DNA of 64,000 nt from contig NZ_FNOG01000001.1 in assembly GCF_900106525.1 (NCBI RefSeq), positions 717,008 through 781,007 on the forward strand, in the 5' to 3' direction. How positions within the stretch are numbered: the stretch's first letter is position 1; every line of letters begins with the position of its first letter. This DNA comes from Lysobacter enzymogenes. Lineage in GTDB: Bacteria; Pseudomonadota; Gammaproteobacteria; Xanthomonadales; Xanthomonadaceae. Positions 49,800 to 58,652 of this stretch are shown here, in pieces. The notes under the pieces are model-generated. The model was not told where the DNA came from and searched no databases. It saw only the letters and a list, made by a program, of their open reading frames with translations. Both the position numbers and the translations under genes were made by a program.

Positions 49800-49830
49800 T
49801 TGACATTAAAGTTAACTTAAAGGTTAGGGT
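49800..49830 (+). promoter_or_regulatory. MerR-type promoter with 19-bp spacer
   Basis: TTGACA (49800-49805) and TAGGGT (49825-49830) are separated by 19 bp, the unusual spacing used by MerR activators. The spacer contains the imperfect dyad TTAAAGTTAACTTAA centred on GTTAAC. It drives the oxidoreductase gene and probably overlaps the merR promoter. Confidence 0.85.
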
Positions 49831-49858
49831 GCGTCCAGTTCCCCTCTGGAGGCACCCC

Positions 49859-51097
49859 GTGTCCCTATTTTCTCCGCTGACGCTGCCCAACGGTTCCGTC
49901 ATCCCCAACCGCATCGCCAAGGCCGCCATGGAAGAGAACATGGCCGACGCCGACCATGCGCCCTCCGACGAGCTGTTGCGCCTCTACCAAGCCTGGGCCG
50001 ACGGCGAGGCGGGGCTGATCATCACCGGCAACGTGATGATCGACGCCCGCGCCATGACCGGCCCCGGCGGCGTCGTGCTCGAAGACGACCGCCATCTCGA
50101 TCGCTTCAAGGCGTGGACGCAGGCCGGGCGCTCGCGCGGCGCGCAGATGTGGCTGCAGATCAATCATCCTGGGCGGCAAATGCCCGCAGCGCTCGGCCAG
50201 ACAACGCTTGCGCCCTCGGCGGTCCGGCTCGACCTGGGCGCGCAGTCGAAGCAGTTCCCGATGCCCAAGGCGATGACCGAGACGGATATCGCCGAGGTCG
50301 AACGCCGTTTCGTCGCGACCGCACTGCTCGCCGAACGCGCCGGTTTCACCGGCGTGGAGATCCATGCCGCGCATGGTTACCTGCTGAGCCAGTTCCTCTC
50401 GCCGCTGGCGAACCGTCGCCAGGACCGTTGGGGCGGCAGCCTGGAGAATCGTGCGCGCTTGTTGCTGCGCGTCGTCGGCGCCGTGCGTGCCGCGGTCGCG
50501 CCCGGCTTCGTCGTGGCGGTCAAGCTCAATTCGGCCGACTTCCAGCGCGGCGGCTTCTCGGCGCAGGACGCGCAGGCCGTGGTCGCGATGCTCGCGCCAC
50601 TGGGCGTGGACTTGGTCGAACTGTCCGGCGGCAGCTACGAGGCGCCTGCCATGGTGGGCCCCGCGCGCGACGAACGCACTCAGGCGCGCGAGGCTTATTT
50701 CCTCGAATTCGCTCGCGAAATAGGCCAGGTTGCGACGATGCCGCTCATGGTCACCGGCGGTATCCGCCGGCGCGAAATCGCGCAGCAAGTGATCGACAGC
50801 GGCGTCGCGATGGCTGGGATCGCCACGGCGCTGGCGTTGGAGCCGGATCTTCCGCGCAGCTGGAAACGCAGCCATGCAGAGATTCCTGCGCTCAAGCCCG
50901 TCGCCTGGAAGAACAAGCCGCTGGCCGCGGCGGCGCATATGGCTGCAGTCAAGTATCAGCTGACCCGTCTCAGTCGCCAGCGTCGAACGGCGCCGGGTGT
51001 TTCGCCGCTGTGGGCGCTGGTGGTCTCGCAGGTGGAAGCGCAGTGCCGCACCAAGCGCTACCGTCGCTGGATAGTTCAGCGAAGGGCCGCGGCTTGA
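49859..51097 (+). CDS. NADH:flavin oxidoreductase, Old Yellow Enzyme family
   Basis: A 412-aa flavoenzyme starting at GTG with CTGGAGG upstream. The barrel motifs are LTLPNGSVIPNRIAKAAMEE (N-terminal), LQINHPGRQMPA, GFTGVEIHAAHGYLLSQFLS (substrate and hydride region), NRRQDRWGGSLENRARLLLR and GGIRRREIAQQVI. It reduces alkenes of enones or similar with FMN and NAD(P)H. It is divergent from its MerR regulator, which suggests induction by an electrophile. Residues after about 340 are less conserved. Confidence 0.92.
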   Translation: MSLFSPLTLPNGSVIPNRIAKAAMEENMADADHAPSDELLRLYQAWADGEAGLIITGNVMIDARAMTGPGGVVLEDDRHLDRFKAWTQAGRSRGAQMWLQINHPGRQMPAALGQTTLAPSAVRLDLGAQSKQFPMPKAMTETDIAEVERRFVATALLAERAGFTGVEIHAAHGYLLSQFLSPLANRRQDRWGGSLENRARLLLRVVGAVRAAVAPGFVVAVKLNSADFQRGGFSAQDAQAVVAMLAPLGVDLVELSGGSYEAPAMVGPARDERTQAREAYFLEFAREIGQVATMPLMVTGGIRRREIAQQVIDSGVAMAGIATALALEPDLPRSWKRSHAEIPALKPVAWKNKPLAAAAHMAAVKYQLTRLSRQRRTAPGVSPLWALVVSQVEAQCRTKRYRRWIVQRRAAA

Positions 51098-51346
51098 AGG
51101 CAGTCTGTCGAGCGGTGCGTCCGGCACGCGGGGGGCGAGCGAGGCGCTGGATCGGGCGGCGCAGGGCAAGGTCATGCCGATCGTCGAGACCCGCCCGCCC
51201 GCACAGGGTCATGGCACCGCTTCCGCCGGGCGGGTCGCCAGCGCCTGGCGATGACGGTCATGACGGCTCGCTTTGAGCCGGCATCGGCTAGCGCGCGATT
51301 CCAACGTCGCCCAGGCCGGCGACCGGCCGCGCCGATCCGGCGGCGG

Positions 51347-51916
51347 TCAATCCGACGCCGCGTCGGCGTCGGCGTGCGCGTCGTGCACAACGATCAACAC
51401 CTCAGCCTGCTGCGCGCCGATCGAGCGGACCCGATGCGGGATCTGCGAGTCGAAATAGACGCTGTCGCCGACGTCGAGCTGCACGCTCTGGCCGGCCAGC
51501 GAGACCTCGACCTGGCCCTTGTGCACGAACATCAGTTCTTCGCCGGCGTGCTCCTTGAACTCGGAGGTGGCGAAGTCCTTGGGCGGGTACATCATGAAAG
51601 GCAGCAGCCGCTTGTGGCCCAGTTGGGTCGCGATGCCTTCGTAGACGGGCTTGCTGGCCTTGCCCGATCGCGCGATCGGCGTGCGCTCGCCGGCGCGCAC
51701 CACGGTGATCGAGGCCCGCTCGCCGGCCTCGTCTGAGAACAGTTGTTCGACGTCGATCTTGAACGCGTGCGCGAGCTTCAGCGCCACCGCGATCGACGGC
51801 ACGCTCAGGCCGCGCTCGACCTTCGACAGATAGCTCTTGGTCAGGCCGGTCTGCAGCGCCAGCGACTCGATCGTCCAGCCGTACTTCTTGCGCAAACTTC
51901 TCAGGCGAGCAGCCAT
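51347..51916 (-). CDS. XRE-family regulator with cupin domain
   Basis: A 189-aa repressor-type protein. N-terminal helix-turn-helix (LRSLRKKYGWTIESLALQTG, TKSYLSKVERGLSVPSIAVA) and C-terminal cupin_2 domain (FKEHAGEELMFVHKGQVEVS, DVGDSVYFDSQIPHRVRSIG). Such proteins sense a small carboxylate or amino acid in the cupin. It is divergent from the aldolase gene, with a perfect dyad in the shared promoter region. Confidence 0.92.
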   Translation of the reverse strand: MAARLRSLRKKYGWTIESLALQTGLTKSYLSKVERGLSVPSIAVALKLAHAFKIDVEQLFSDEAGERASITVVRAGERTPIARSGKASKPVYEGIATQLGHKRLLPFMMYPPKDFATSEFKEHAGEELMFVHKGQVEVSLAGQSVQLDVGDSVYFDSQIPHRVRSIGAQQAEVLIVVHDAHADADAASD

Positions 51917-51950
51917 ATCCGCATCCAGATGGGTGCCTCTATTGTCTCAC

Positions 51951-51967
51951 ATGACACTTTGTGTCAT
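51951..51967. promoter_or_regulatory. Operator dyad of the XRE-cupin regulator
   Basis: ATGACACTTTGTGTCAT is a perfect 7-bp dyad with a 3-bp centre. It sits in the spacer between TTGTCT (51942-51947) and CATAAA (51965-51970), spaced 17 bp, a likely promoter for the aldolase gene. Binding there would block transcription. Confidence 0.75.
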
Positions 51968-52090
51968 AAAGAGATCGCAGTGTTCTTGCCCTCCGGCCGA
52001 AGGCGTTCGCCACGGCCCGCGGCGGCCTCGAACGCGCGCACTCCTTGCCACCACTCCCCCGTGAACGGCGCTGACCAATGAGGTTCCTCC

Positions 52091-52882
52091 ATGGCTACCA
52101 CCCTGCAACTCGATAAAGGCACGCTCGTCGCCCAGGCGCAGCGGAGCATGCAGCAACTGCTGCCCGACAACGCCTGGACGGCGCGGCAAAAACTGGCGCT
52201 GACCTGCCGGATCCTGTTCGACGCCGGCCACGATTCCGGCCTGGCCGGGCAGATCACCTGTCGCGCCGAGCGGCCCGGCACCTACTACACCCAGCGGCTC
52301 GGGCTCGGCTTCGACGAAATCAGCCAGGACAACCTGCTGCTGGTCGACGAAGACCTCAACGTGCTCGAAGGCGCCGGCATGGCCAATCCGGCCAATCGCT
52401 TCCACAGCTGGGTCTATCGCGCGCGCCCGGACGTCAACTGCATCATCCACACCCACCCGCTGCACATCGTCGCGCTGTCGATGCTGGAAGTGCCGCTGAC
52501 GGTCTCGCACATGGACATCTGCCCCTTGTTCGACGACTGCGCCTTCCTCAAGCAATGGCCGGGCGTGCCGGTGGGCAACGAGGAGGGCGAAATCATCTCC
52601 GCCGCGCTCGGCGACAAGCGCGCGATCCTGCTCGCCCATCACGGCCAGTTGGTGGCGTGCGCGAGCATCGAGGAAGCCTGCGTGCTGGCGGCGTTGTTCG
52701 AACGCGCGGCGAAGCTGCAGTTGCTGGCGATGGCGGCCGGCGAGATCAAGCCGATTCCCGAAGCGCTGGCGCGCGAAGCCCACGACTGGATCTCCACGCC
52801 CAAGCGCAGCCAGGCGACGTTCGCCTATTACGCGCGCCGCGCGCTCAAGCAGCACCCCGACTGCCTCGCCGACGCCGCCTGA
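52091..52882 (+). CDS. Class II aldolase/adducin family protein
   Basis: A 263-aa enzyme of the AraD/FucA-like superfamily. GLAGQITCRAERPGTYYTQR, NPANRFHSWVYRARPDVNCI, IHTHPLHIVALSMLEVPLTV (His pair for Zn) and ILLAHHGQLVACASIEEACV (third His) are the family blocks. It cleaves or dehydrates sugar or hydroxy-acid substrates; the exact one is not readable. GAGGTTCC precedes the start. The DapA-like gene follows 54 bp later in the same direction. Confidence 0.9.
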   Translation: MATTLQLDKGTLVAQAQRSMQQLLPDNAWTARQKLALTCRILFDAGHDSGLAGQITCRAERPGTYYTQRLGLGFDEISQDNLLLVDEDLNVLEGAGMANPANRFHSWVYRARPDVNCIIHTHPLHIVALSMLEVPLTVSHMDICPLFDDCAFLKQWPGVPVGNEEGEIISAALGDKRAILLAHHGQLVACASIEEACVLAALFERAAKLQLLAMAAGEIKPIPEALAREAHDWISTPKRSQATFAYYARRALKQHPDCLADAA

Positions 52883-52936
52883 CTCGGCGCGGCCTCGATC
52901 GACGCTGCTTCCACCAACGCGAACAAGGAAACCCCC

Positions 52937-53848
52937 ATGCAATCCATCGATCTACACGGCATCGTCGCTTATCCGATCACCCCGTTCCACGACTCCGACG
53001 GCAGCGTCGACGACGAGATGCTGGTGCGCCTCATCGACCGGCTGATCGACAGCGGCGTGCACGCGATCGCGCCGCTGGGCAGCACCGGCGAAAGCGCTTA
53101 TCTCAGCGAATCGGAATGGCGTCACGTCGTCGAAACTTCGGTCGGCCGGGTGGCCGGGCGGGTGCCAGTCATCGTCGGCATCTCCGAACTCACCACGGCC
53201 GCCGCCGCGCGCCGCGCGGTCTATGCCGAGCAGGCCGGCGCCGCCGCGATCATGGTGCTGCCAACTTCGTACTGGAAGCTCGGCGAAGAAGAAGTGTTCC
53301 AGCACTACGCGCGCATCGCCGCGGCGACCGGCCTTCCGATCATGGCCTACAACAACCCGGCCACCAGCGGCATCGACATGTCGCCGGAGCTGATGATCCG
53401 CATGACCCGCGAGATCGACAACGTCTGCATGATCAAGGAGAGCTCGGGCGACATCCAGCGCATGCACCGGATCCATGAGCTGTCCGGCGGCACGGTGCCG
53501 TTCTTCAACGGCAGCAATCCGCTGGCGCTGGAAGCCTTCGCCGCCGGCGCCAGCGGCTGGTGCACCGCGGCCGCCTGCCTGATTCCCGAGCAGACCCTGA
53601 GCCTGTACGCCGCTGCCCAGGCCGGCGACATGGCGGCGGCGCGCGAGACCTTCTATCGGCAGCTGCCGTTGCTGCAGTTCATCCTCAAGGGCGGCTTGCC
53701 GAAGACGGTCAAGGCGGGCTTGCGTTTGAGTGGGCTGGACGTCGGCGCGCCGCGGCATCCGGTACTGCCGTTGGATGCGGCCGGTTGCGCGGCGCTGGCG
53801 GCGATTCTGAGCGCGGTGACCGGCGAGGGCGCCTCGCTGGCGGCGTAA
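52937..53848 (+). CDS. Dihydrodipicolinate synthase family lyase
   Basis: A 303-aa DapA/NanA-superfamily aldolase. GIVAYPITPFHDSDGSVDDE, APLGSTGESAYLSESEW (the GSTGE carboxylate loop), IMAYNNPATSGIDMSPELM (catalytic Tyr) and VCMIKESSGDIQRMHR (Schiff-base Lys). It lacks any link to lysine biosynthesis here; the pairing with a class II aldolase under an XRE-cupin regulator points to catabolism of a hydroxy or keto acid. Substrate not determined. Confidence 0.9.
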   Translation: MQSIDLHGIVAYPITPFHDSDGSVDDEMLVRLIDRLIDSGVHAIAPLGSTGESAYLSESEWRHVVETSVGRVAGRVPVIVGISELTTAAAARRAVYAEQAGAAAIMVLPTSYWKLGEEEVFQHYARIAAATGLPIMAYNNPATSGIDMSPELMIRMTREIDNVCMIKESSGDIQRMHRIHELSGGTVPFFNGSNPLALEAFAAGASGWCTAAACLIPEQTLSLYAAAQAGDMAAARETFYRQLPLLQFILKGGLPKTVKAGLRLSGLDVGAPRHPVLPLDAAGCAALAAILSAVTGEGASLAA

Positions 53849-53965
53849 CCGGGGCGGCGCGTTCGGCGAGCCGGACGCGCCTGCCTGCATGGTCGAACGG
53901 GCTCGGTCGAGCGCGGCCCGTAGTGCGCTTGCGCGGTGCGAGGATGCCGCTGCGGCGGCTGTAGT

Positions 53966-55090
53966 TCAGCGCGGCGCAGCCTGCGTCGCGCCCGCGCCCA
54001 ACGCCGCGCTCCAATCGCGCAGAAAATGCCGGCGCTTGGTCTCGTCCAGATACACCAGCAAGCCCAACCCCAACGGCACCCGGCGCGGGTTGGCGGCCGC
54101 GCCGAGCAGGCCGCGATAGGCCTGCGGCGCGGGCAGGTCGGCGCGCGCGGGAATCAGGTAGGCCTCGCGCGACAGCAGCGCCTGGCCGCGCGGCGACAGC
54201 AGGTGATCGAGGAAGCGGCGCGCTTCGTCGGCGTGCGGGGCTTCGCGCGGGATCAGTGCGGTGCGCGCGACCAGCAGCAGGTGGTCGCGCGGCAGCACCA
54301 CGCGCAGCGGCGCGCCGCGTTCGATGCGTTGCAGGGCGTAAGAGCCGAACACGCCGTAGGCCAGGCTGAGTTCGCCTTCGGCGAGGCGGTCGAGCAGGGC
54401 GTCCATGCGCTTGTAGGGTTGCGCGCGTTGCGCGCCGAACGCGGCCAGCAGCGGCGCGGCGCTGTGGCCGAGCAGCTTGGCGTCCTGGGTGGCGATGAAA
54501 TAGGCCACGGCGCTGTCGCGCGGGTCTTGTACGGCGATGCGGCCGCGCAGCGGTTGGTCGGCGCGTTGCAGCAGGCGCAGCAGGCCGTCGCGGTCGCGCG
54601 GCGCTTGCGCCGGGTCGAGGCGGCCGCTGTGGTAGACCATCGTCACCGGCTCGTAGCCGTAGGCGAACAGTTCGTCGCGCCAGCGCGCGGCCGCCGGCAG
54701 CGCCTGGCCGTTGGGCGAGCGGTGGGCGCGGGCGTAGCCGTCGTTGACCAGTTTCGCCTGCAGGTCGGTGCTGGCGCTGAGCACCAGGTCGGCGCGTTCG
54801 GCGGCGTTGCCGGGACGCAGCACGCGGTCGTACAGCGCCTGCGTGTCCAGGTGCGAGTAACGCACTTCCACGCCCGGGTGCAGGCGCTGGTAGTCCAGGA
54901 TCAGCGCGCGCATCAGCCCGGCGTTGGACGAGCCGTGCAGCACCAACTGCCCTTGCTTGGGCAAGCGCGGCGCGAACACGCTGATGCGTTCGTTCTGCTT
55001 CGGCCGCGCCTGCGCCGGCGACAGGTACAGCGTGCCCAGCGCCGCGACCAGGAACAGGGCAATGCCCGCGGCCCAACGCAAGGTTTTCAC
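53966..55090 (-). CDS. Periplasmic solute-binding protein, two-component linked
   Basis: A 374-aa protein with GTG start that overlaps the kinase stop (GTGA). Signal peptide KTLRWAAGIALFLVAALGTL, then a type II binding-protein fold: LVLHGSSNAGLMRALILDYQ, VEVRYSHLDTQALYDRVL, ADLVLSASTDLQAKLVNDG, YGYEPVTMVYHSGRLDP and AQQALLSREAYLIP-like tail. It resembles AfuA/FbpA-type binding proteins. Normally such a protein feeds an ABC permease, but no permease is encoded here, so it probably presents a ligand to the sensor kinase. Confidence 0.85.
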   Translation of the reverse strand: MKTLRWAAGIALFLVAALGTLYLSPAQARPKQNERISVFAPRLPKQGQLVLHGSSNAGLMRALILDYQRLHPGVEVRYSHLDTQALYDRVLRPGNAAERADLVLSASTDLQAKLVNDGYARAHRSPNGQALPAAARWRDELFAYGYEPVTMVYHSGRLDPAQAPRDRDGLLRLLQRADQPLRGRIAVQDPRDSAVAYFIATQDAKLLGHSAAPLLAAFGAQRAQPYKRMDALLDRLAEGELSLAYGVFGSYALQRIERGAPLRVVLPRDHLLLVARTALIPREAPHADEARRFLDHLLSPRGQALLSREAYLIPARADLPAPQAYRGLLGAAANPRRVPLGLGLLVYLDETKRRHFLRDWSAALGAGATQAAPR

Positions 55091-56484
55091 GCCGCGTCCT
55101 TGGGCAGGCGCAGGCGCGCCTCCAACCCGCCGAAGCTCGAGCGCGCCAGCTCGATGCGGCCGCCGTGGCTCTCCACCACGCGCTTGACGATGGCCAGGCC
55201 GAGGCCGGCGCCCTGGGCGCTGGCCAGGTCGCCGCGCACGAAGCGTTCGAACGCGCGCTCGCGCTCGGTCTCGTCCATGCCGGGGCCGGCGTCGGCGACG
55301 CTCAGCGCCAGGCCGGCGTCGTCGCGTTCCAGGCGCACGTGCACCGGCGCGTCGCCGCCGTGCTTGATCGCGTTGTCGATCAGGTTCTTGATCGCCTCGC
55401 GCAGCATCAGCGCATCGCCGAGCAGGCGGGTGTCGTTGGCCGCGCATTCGAAGCGCACCTGCGGGCGCGGCTCGGCCAGCGGCACCGATTCGTGCAGGGC
55501 CTGGCGGGCGATGGTCTCCAACTGCAGCGGCTTGAAGTGGTGCAGCTCGGCGCGGTGGGTGACGTGGGCGTGGCTGAGCAACTGATTGAGCAGGCGGCTG
55601 AGCTTGCCCGCGTGCCGGTCGATCTGCTGCAGGCCTTGGCGCCACTGCTGCGGATTGTTCTGGTGCAGGGCCAGCTGCGCCTGCGCGCGCAGCGAGGCCA
55701 GCGGGTTGCGCATCTGGTGCGCGGCCTCGGCGATGAACGCGCGCAGGGCGTCGATGTTGGTCGACAGGCGCGACATGAAATGGTTCTGCGCGGCGACCAC
55801 GTGCGACAGCTCGGTCGGCACCGCGCGGTCGATCGGGCGCAGGTCGAACGGCGTGCGCACGCTGAAGTCCTGTTCGATCCGCACCAGCGGTTGCAGCGCG
55901 CGGTCCACCGCCAGCCAGGCCAGCAGCAGGGTGGCGACGGTGAACAGCGCGATCCAGCCGGTGACGTGCCAGACGATGTCGTCGGCCACCGCCTCGCGCG
56001 CGCGTCGGGTCTGGCCGATCTGCACCAGCGCCGCGCCGGCGCCGTCGCCGCTGGCGGCGCGGCGCAGCACGGCGAAGCGCACGGCTTCGCCGCGGTAGGG
56101 CGCGTCGAAGAACAGCGGCTGCTCGCCGACCGCTCTGGGCGCGCGCGGCAGGTCGGCGTAGCCGGTGAGGGTGGCGCCGTCGGGCGTGTACACGCGGTAG
56201 AACGCGCGGTCGTCGGGCGCGGCCGAGAGCAGCTCCAGCGCGGCGCAGGGGATGTTCGCCTCCAGCCGCCCGTCGACCAGCGCCAGGCTGTCGGCGATGG
56301 TCAGCGCCGAGGCGTTGAGCAGGCGGTCGTAGGACAGGTCGGCCGCGCGCCGGCCGTAGCGGCCGGCGCCGAGGAACAGCAACAGCATCGCCACCAGCGA
56401 CAGCAGCCCGATCGACAACAACAAGGTGCGCCGGATCGACGGCGGCGGCCGTACCTGCGCGGCGCTGACGGCGGCCTCACTCAT
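55087..56484 (-). CDS. TctE-like sensor histidine kinase
   Basis: A 465-aa membrane kinase. First membrane helix TLLLSIGLLSLVAMLLLFLG, a periplasmic 2CSK_N-like sensor domain (about 45-165), second helix VTGWIALFTVATLLLAWLAV, HisKA with H-box FIAEAAHQMRNPLASLRAQA, and HATPase with NLIDNAIKHG, DAGPGMDE and GAGLGLAIVKRV. It overlaps the response regulator by 8 bp and the binding-protein gene by 4 bp, so the three are translationally coupled. Confidence 0.95.
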   Translation of the reverse strand: MSEAAVSAAQVRPPPSIRRTLLLSIGLLSLVAMLLLFLGAGRYGRRAADLSYDRLLNASALTIADSLALVDGRLEANIPCAALELLSAAPDDRAFYRVYTPDGATLTGYADLPRAPRAVGEQPLFFDAPYRGEAVRFAVLRRAASGDGAGAALVQIGQTRRAREAVADDIVWHVTGWIALFTVATLLLAWLAVDRALQPLVRIEQDFSVRTPFDLRPIDRAVPTELSHVVAAQNHFMSRLSTNIDALRAFIAEAAHQMRNPLASLRAQAQLALHQNNPQQWRQGLQQIDRHAGKLSRLLNQLLSHAHVTHRAELHHFKPLQLETIARQALHESVPLAEPRPQVRFECAANDTRLLGDALMLREAIKNLIDNAIKHGGDAPVHVRLERDDAGLALSVADAGPGMDETERERAFERFVRGDLASAQGAGLGLAIVKRVVESHGGRIELARSSFGGLEARLRLPKDAA

Positions 56485-57190
56485 GCGCGCCGCCGCTGGG
56501 CTGCGCCTGCGCGCAGTCGCGCAGGGTTTCGGCCAGATAGCCGGTGCCGCGCACGGTGACGATGCGCAGGAACTGCTGCGGCAGCTTCTTGCGCAGCCGC
56601 GCCACGTACAGCTCGACCGTGTTCGAGCCGGCCTCCTCGCTCAGCGCGAACAGGCGATTGGTGATCTCGGCCTTGCTGACCACCTGGCCGAGCCGGCCGA
56701 CCAGGATTTCCAGCAGGCTGTACTCGCGATTCGGCAGGTCGATCGTGCGGTCTTCGAAACGCAGCCGGCGCGCGGCGTTGTCCATCAGCATCGGCCCGAT
56801 CCGGACCAGGCTGGAGGTCTGCGCCTGGGCTTGTCGGCGCCGGGTCAGCGCGCGGCAGCGCGCGGCCAGTTCGCGGAAATCGAAGGGCTTGCCGATGTAG
56901 TCGTCGGCGCCGACATCGAGCGCGCTGATCCGATCCTCGATGTCCGAACGCTCGGTCAGCATCAGCACCGGCGTGGCGTCGCCGCGCCGGCGCAGTTCGG
57001 CCAGCAGGCTCAGCCCGTCCATGCGCGGCAGGCCGATGTCGAGCAGGACCAGATCGTAACGTTCGTGTTCGAGAAAGCGCAGCGCGTTCAATCCGTCGGC
57101 TTCGTGATCGACGGCGTTGCCGGTGCGGCGCAGATGCTGGACCACGGAATCGGCGAGGTCGAGATTGTCCTCGACCAGCAGGATGCGCAT
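56477..57190 (-). CDS. OmpR-family response regulator, TctD-like
   Basis: A 237-aa regulator. Receiver domain: MRILLVEDNLDLADSVVQHL, phospho-acceptor Asp in LVLLDIGLPRMDG, Lys in YIGKPFDFREL. DNA-binding domain: LPNREYSLLEILVGRLGQVV, VELYVARLRKKLPQQFLRIV and TVRGTGYLAET. First gene of the three-gene unit; its promoter lies in the divergent region toward the GH6 gene. Confidence 0.95.
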   Translation of the reverse strand: MRILLVEDNLDLADSVVQHLRRTGNAVDHEADGLNALRFLEHERYDLVLLDIGLPRMDGLSLLAELRRRGDATPVLMLTERSDIEDRISALDVGADDYIGKPFDFRELAARCRALTRRRQAQAQTSSLVRIGPMLMDNAARRLRFEDRTIDLPNREYSLLEILVGRLGQVVSKAEITNRLFALSEEAGSNTVELYVARLRKKLPQQFLRIVTVRGTGYLAETLRDCAQAQPSGGAHE

Positions 57191-57680
57191 AGGAACTCCT
57201 GGGCGTGCGCGCGGGCGCCGCCGTTGTGCGGTGGACGGGGCCCGAAGGCGGTCGCGGCGGCGCGGGCGAGGCGGGCGAAACGGCGGCTTCGCGCCGGTTT
57301 TCGTGCCGCTTGCGCATCGCGCGACAGGTCGCCGACAGGCCCCCGGCCTAGACTGTTCGCGTGCTCTGGAGGGAGTGTTCGGTCGCGCTGGTTGGGTGGT
57401 TCCGCCGGCCGGTCGATAGTGCGATGGACGCATGCTCCGGGGAGGGAGCATGCGTCCACGACTAACACGCAGCAATGGCTCTGTCGATGGGCCGCACGAG
57501 CAAAGTTCGAAAGTGTGAGGCGCTTAAAAGAGCGCCGCGCCGAGGCGGGCGATTTTGCCTACGCCCGGCGTCCGCGAAAAAAGCGGAGCTGATGGCAGTC
57601 GTAAGAAAAAGTAGGTAGCGCGCGAAACCATCGCCGCGCCGATGACCGCCTTCGATCCCGTATCACTTGCAGGAGGAGAC
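57191..57680. other. Divergent intergenic region with a perfect dyad
   Basis: About 490 bp between the response-regulator start (minus) and the GH6 gene (plus). It has no gene. TGGACGCATGCTCC (57425-57438) and GGAGCATGCGTCCA (57445-57458) are perfect 14-bp arms separated by 6 bp, a candidate operator or a stable hairpin. The GH6 start is preceded by AGGAGGAGA (57670-57678). Confidence 0.7.
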
Positions 57681-58652
57681 ATGCGTCAAGGTATACGATC
57701 CATCCGCCGCACTCGCCGCACCGCGCCGTTGTGGCTGGCGCTGGCCGCGTTGCTGGCCTCGGGCTGCGCCAGCGCGGCCAACCAGAACGGCGGGTTCTAC
57801 GTCGATCCCGATTCCAATCCGGCGATCTGGGTGCGCGACCACGGCAGCGATGCGCGCGCGGCGAAGATCCGCACGTCGATCGCCGGCAAGCCGATGGCGC
57901 GCTGGTTCGGCAACTGGAGCGGGGCGATCGGCAGCGCGGTGTCGCGCTACGTCGAGGCCGCGCGCAGCGCCGACAAGCTGCCGATCCTGGTCGCCTACAA
58001 CATTCCCGGACGCGATTGCGGCAGCCATTCCGGCGGCGGCGCCGGCAGCCCGGAGGCGTACCGCACCTGGATTTCGAGCTTCGCCTCCGGGATCGGCAAC
58101 AGCCGCGCGGTGGTGGTGATCGAGCCCGATGCGCTGGCGCAGCTGGACTGCCTGTCCGCCGATCAGCGCTCGGTGCGCGTGAGTCTGCTGCAGTACGCCG
58201 CGCGCGAGTTCAAGCAGCGCGCGCCGAACGCGCAGGTCTATCACGACGGCGGCAATGCGAGCTGGATCGGCGCCGACGACATGGCGCGGCGCCTGCAATC
58301 GGCCGGCGTCGCCGAGATCCGCGGCTTCGCCTTGAACGTGTCGAACTATCACACCAGCGCCGATTCCAACCGCTACGGCGCGGCGGTGGCCGCGTCCTTG
58401 AAGAGCCAGTTCGGCTACGCCAAGCCGTTCGTGGTCGACACCAGCCGCAACGGCAACGGTTCCAACGGCGAGTGGTGCAATCCGGCCGGGCGCAAGCTCG
58501 GCGTGGCCTCGCAGAACGCTTCCAGCGGCGCGGAAATGCTGCTGTGGGTGAAAGTGCCCGGCGATTCGGACGGTCCATGCGGCATCGCGCCGAACACGCC
58601 GGCCGGTACGTTCTCGCCGGACATCGCTGTGCGCTTGATCGAAGGGCGCTGA
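57681..58652 (+). CDS. Glycoside hydrolase family 6 endoglucanase
   Basis: A 323-aa secreted cellulase. The start at 57681 has AGGAGGAGA at perfect spacing. The signal (TAPLWLALAALLASGCASAA) may be cleaved as a lipoprotein (weak lipobox ASGC) or after ASA. Catalytic domain: GFYVDPDSNPAIWV, MARWFGNW, ILVAYNIPGRDCG, AVVVIEPDALAQLDC (catalytic acid), GFALNVSNYHTSADS, VVDTSRNGNGSNGEWCNP and LLWVKVPGDSDGPC are the GH6 series. It has no carbohydrate-binding module. It cleaves beta-1,4-glucan with inversion. Confidence 0.95.
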   Translation: MRQGIRSIRRTRRTAPLWLALAALLASGCASAANQNGGFYVDPDSNPAIWVRDHGSDARAAKIRTSIAGKPMARWFGNWSGAIGSAVSRYVEAARSADKLPILVAYNIPGRDCGSHSGGGAGSPEAYRTWISSFASGIGNSRAVVVIEPDALAQLDCLSADQRSVRVSLLQYAAREFKQRAPNAQVYHDGGNASWIGADDMARRLQSAGVAEIRGFALNVSNYHTSADSNRYGAAVAASLKSQFGYAKPFVVDTSRNGNGSNGEWCNPAGRKLGVASQNASSGAEMLLWVKVPGDSDGPCGIAPNTPAGTFSPDIAVRLIEGR

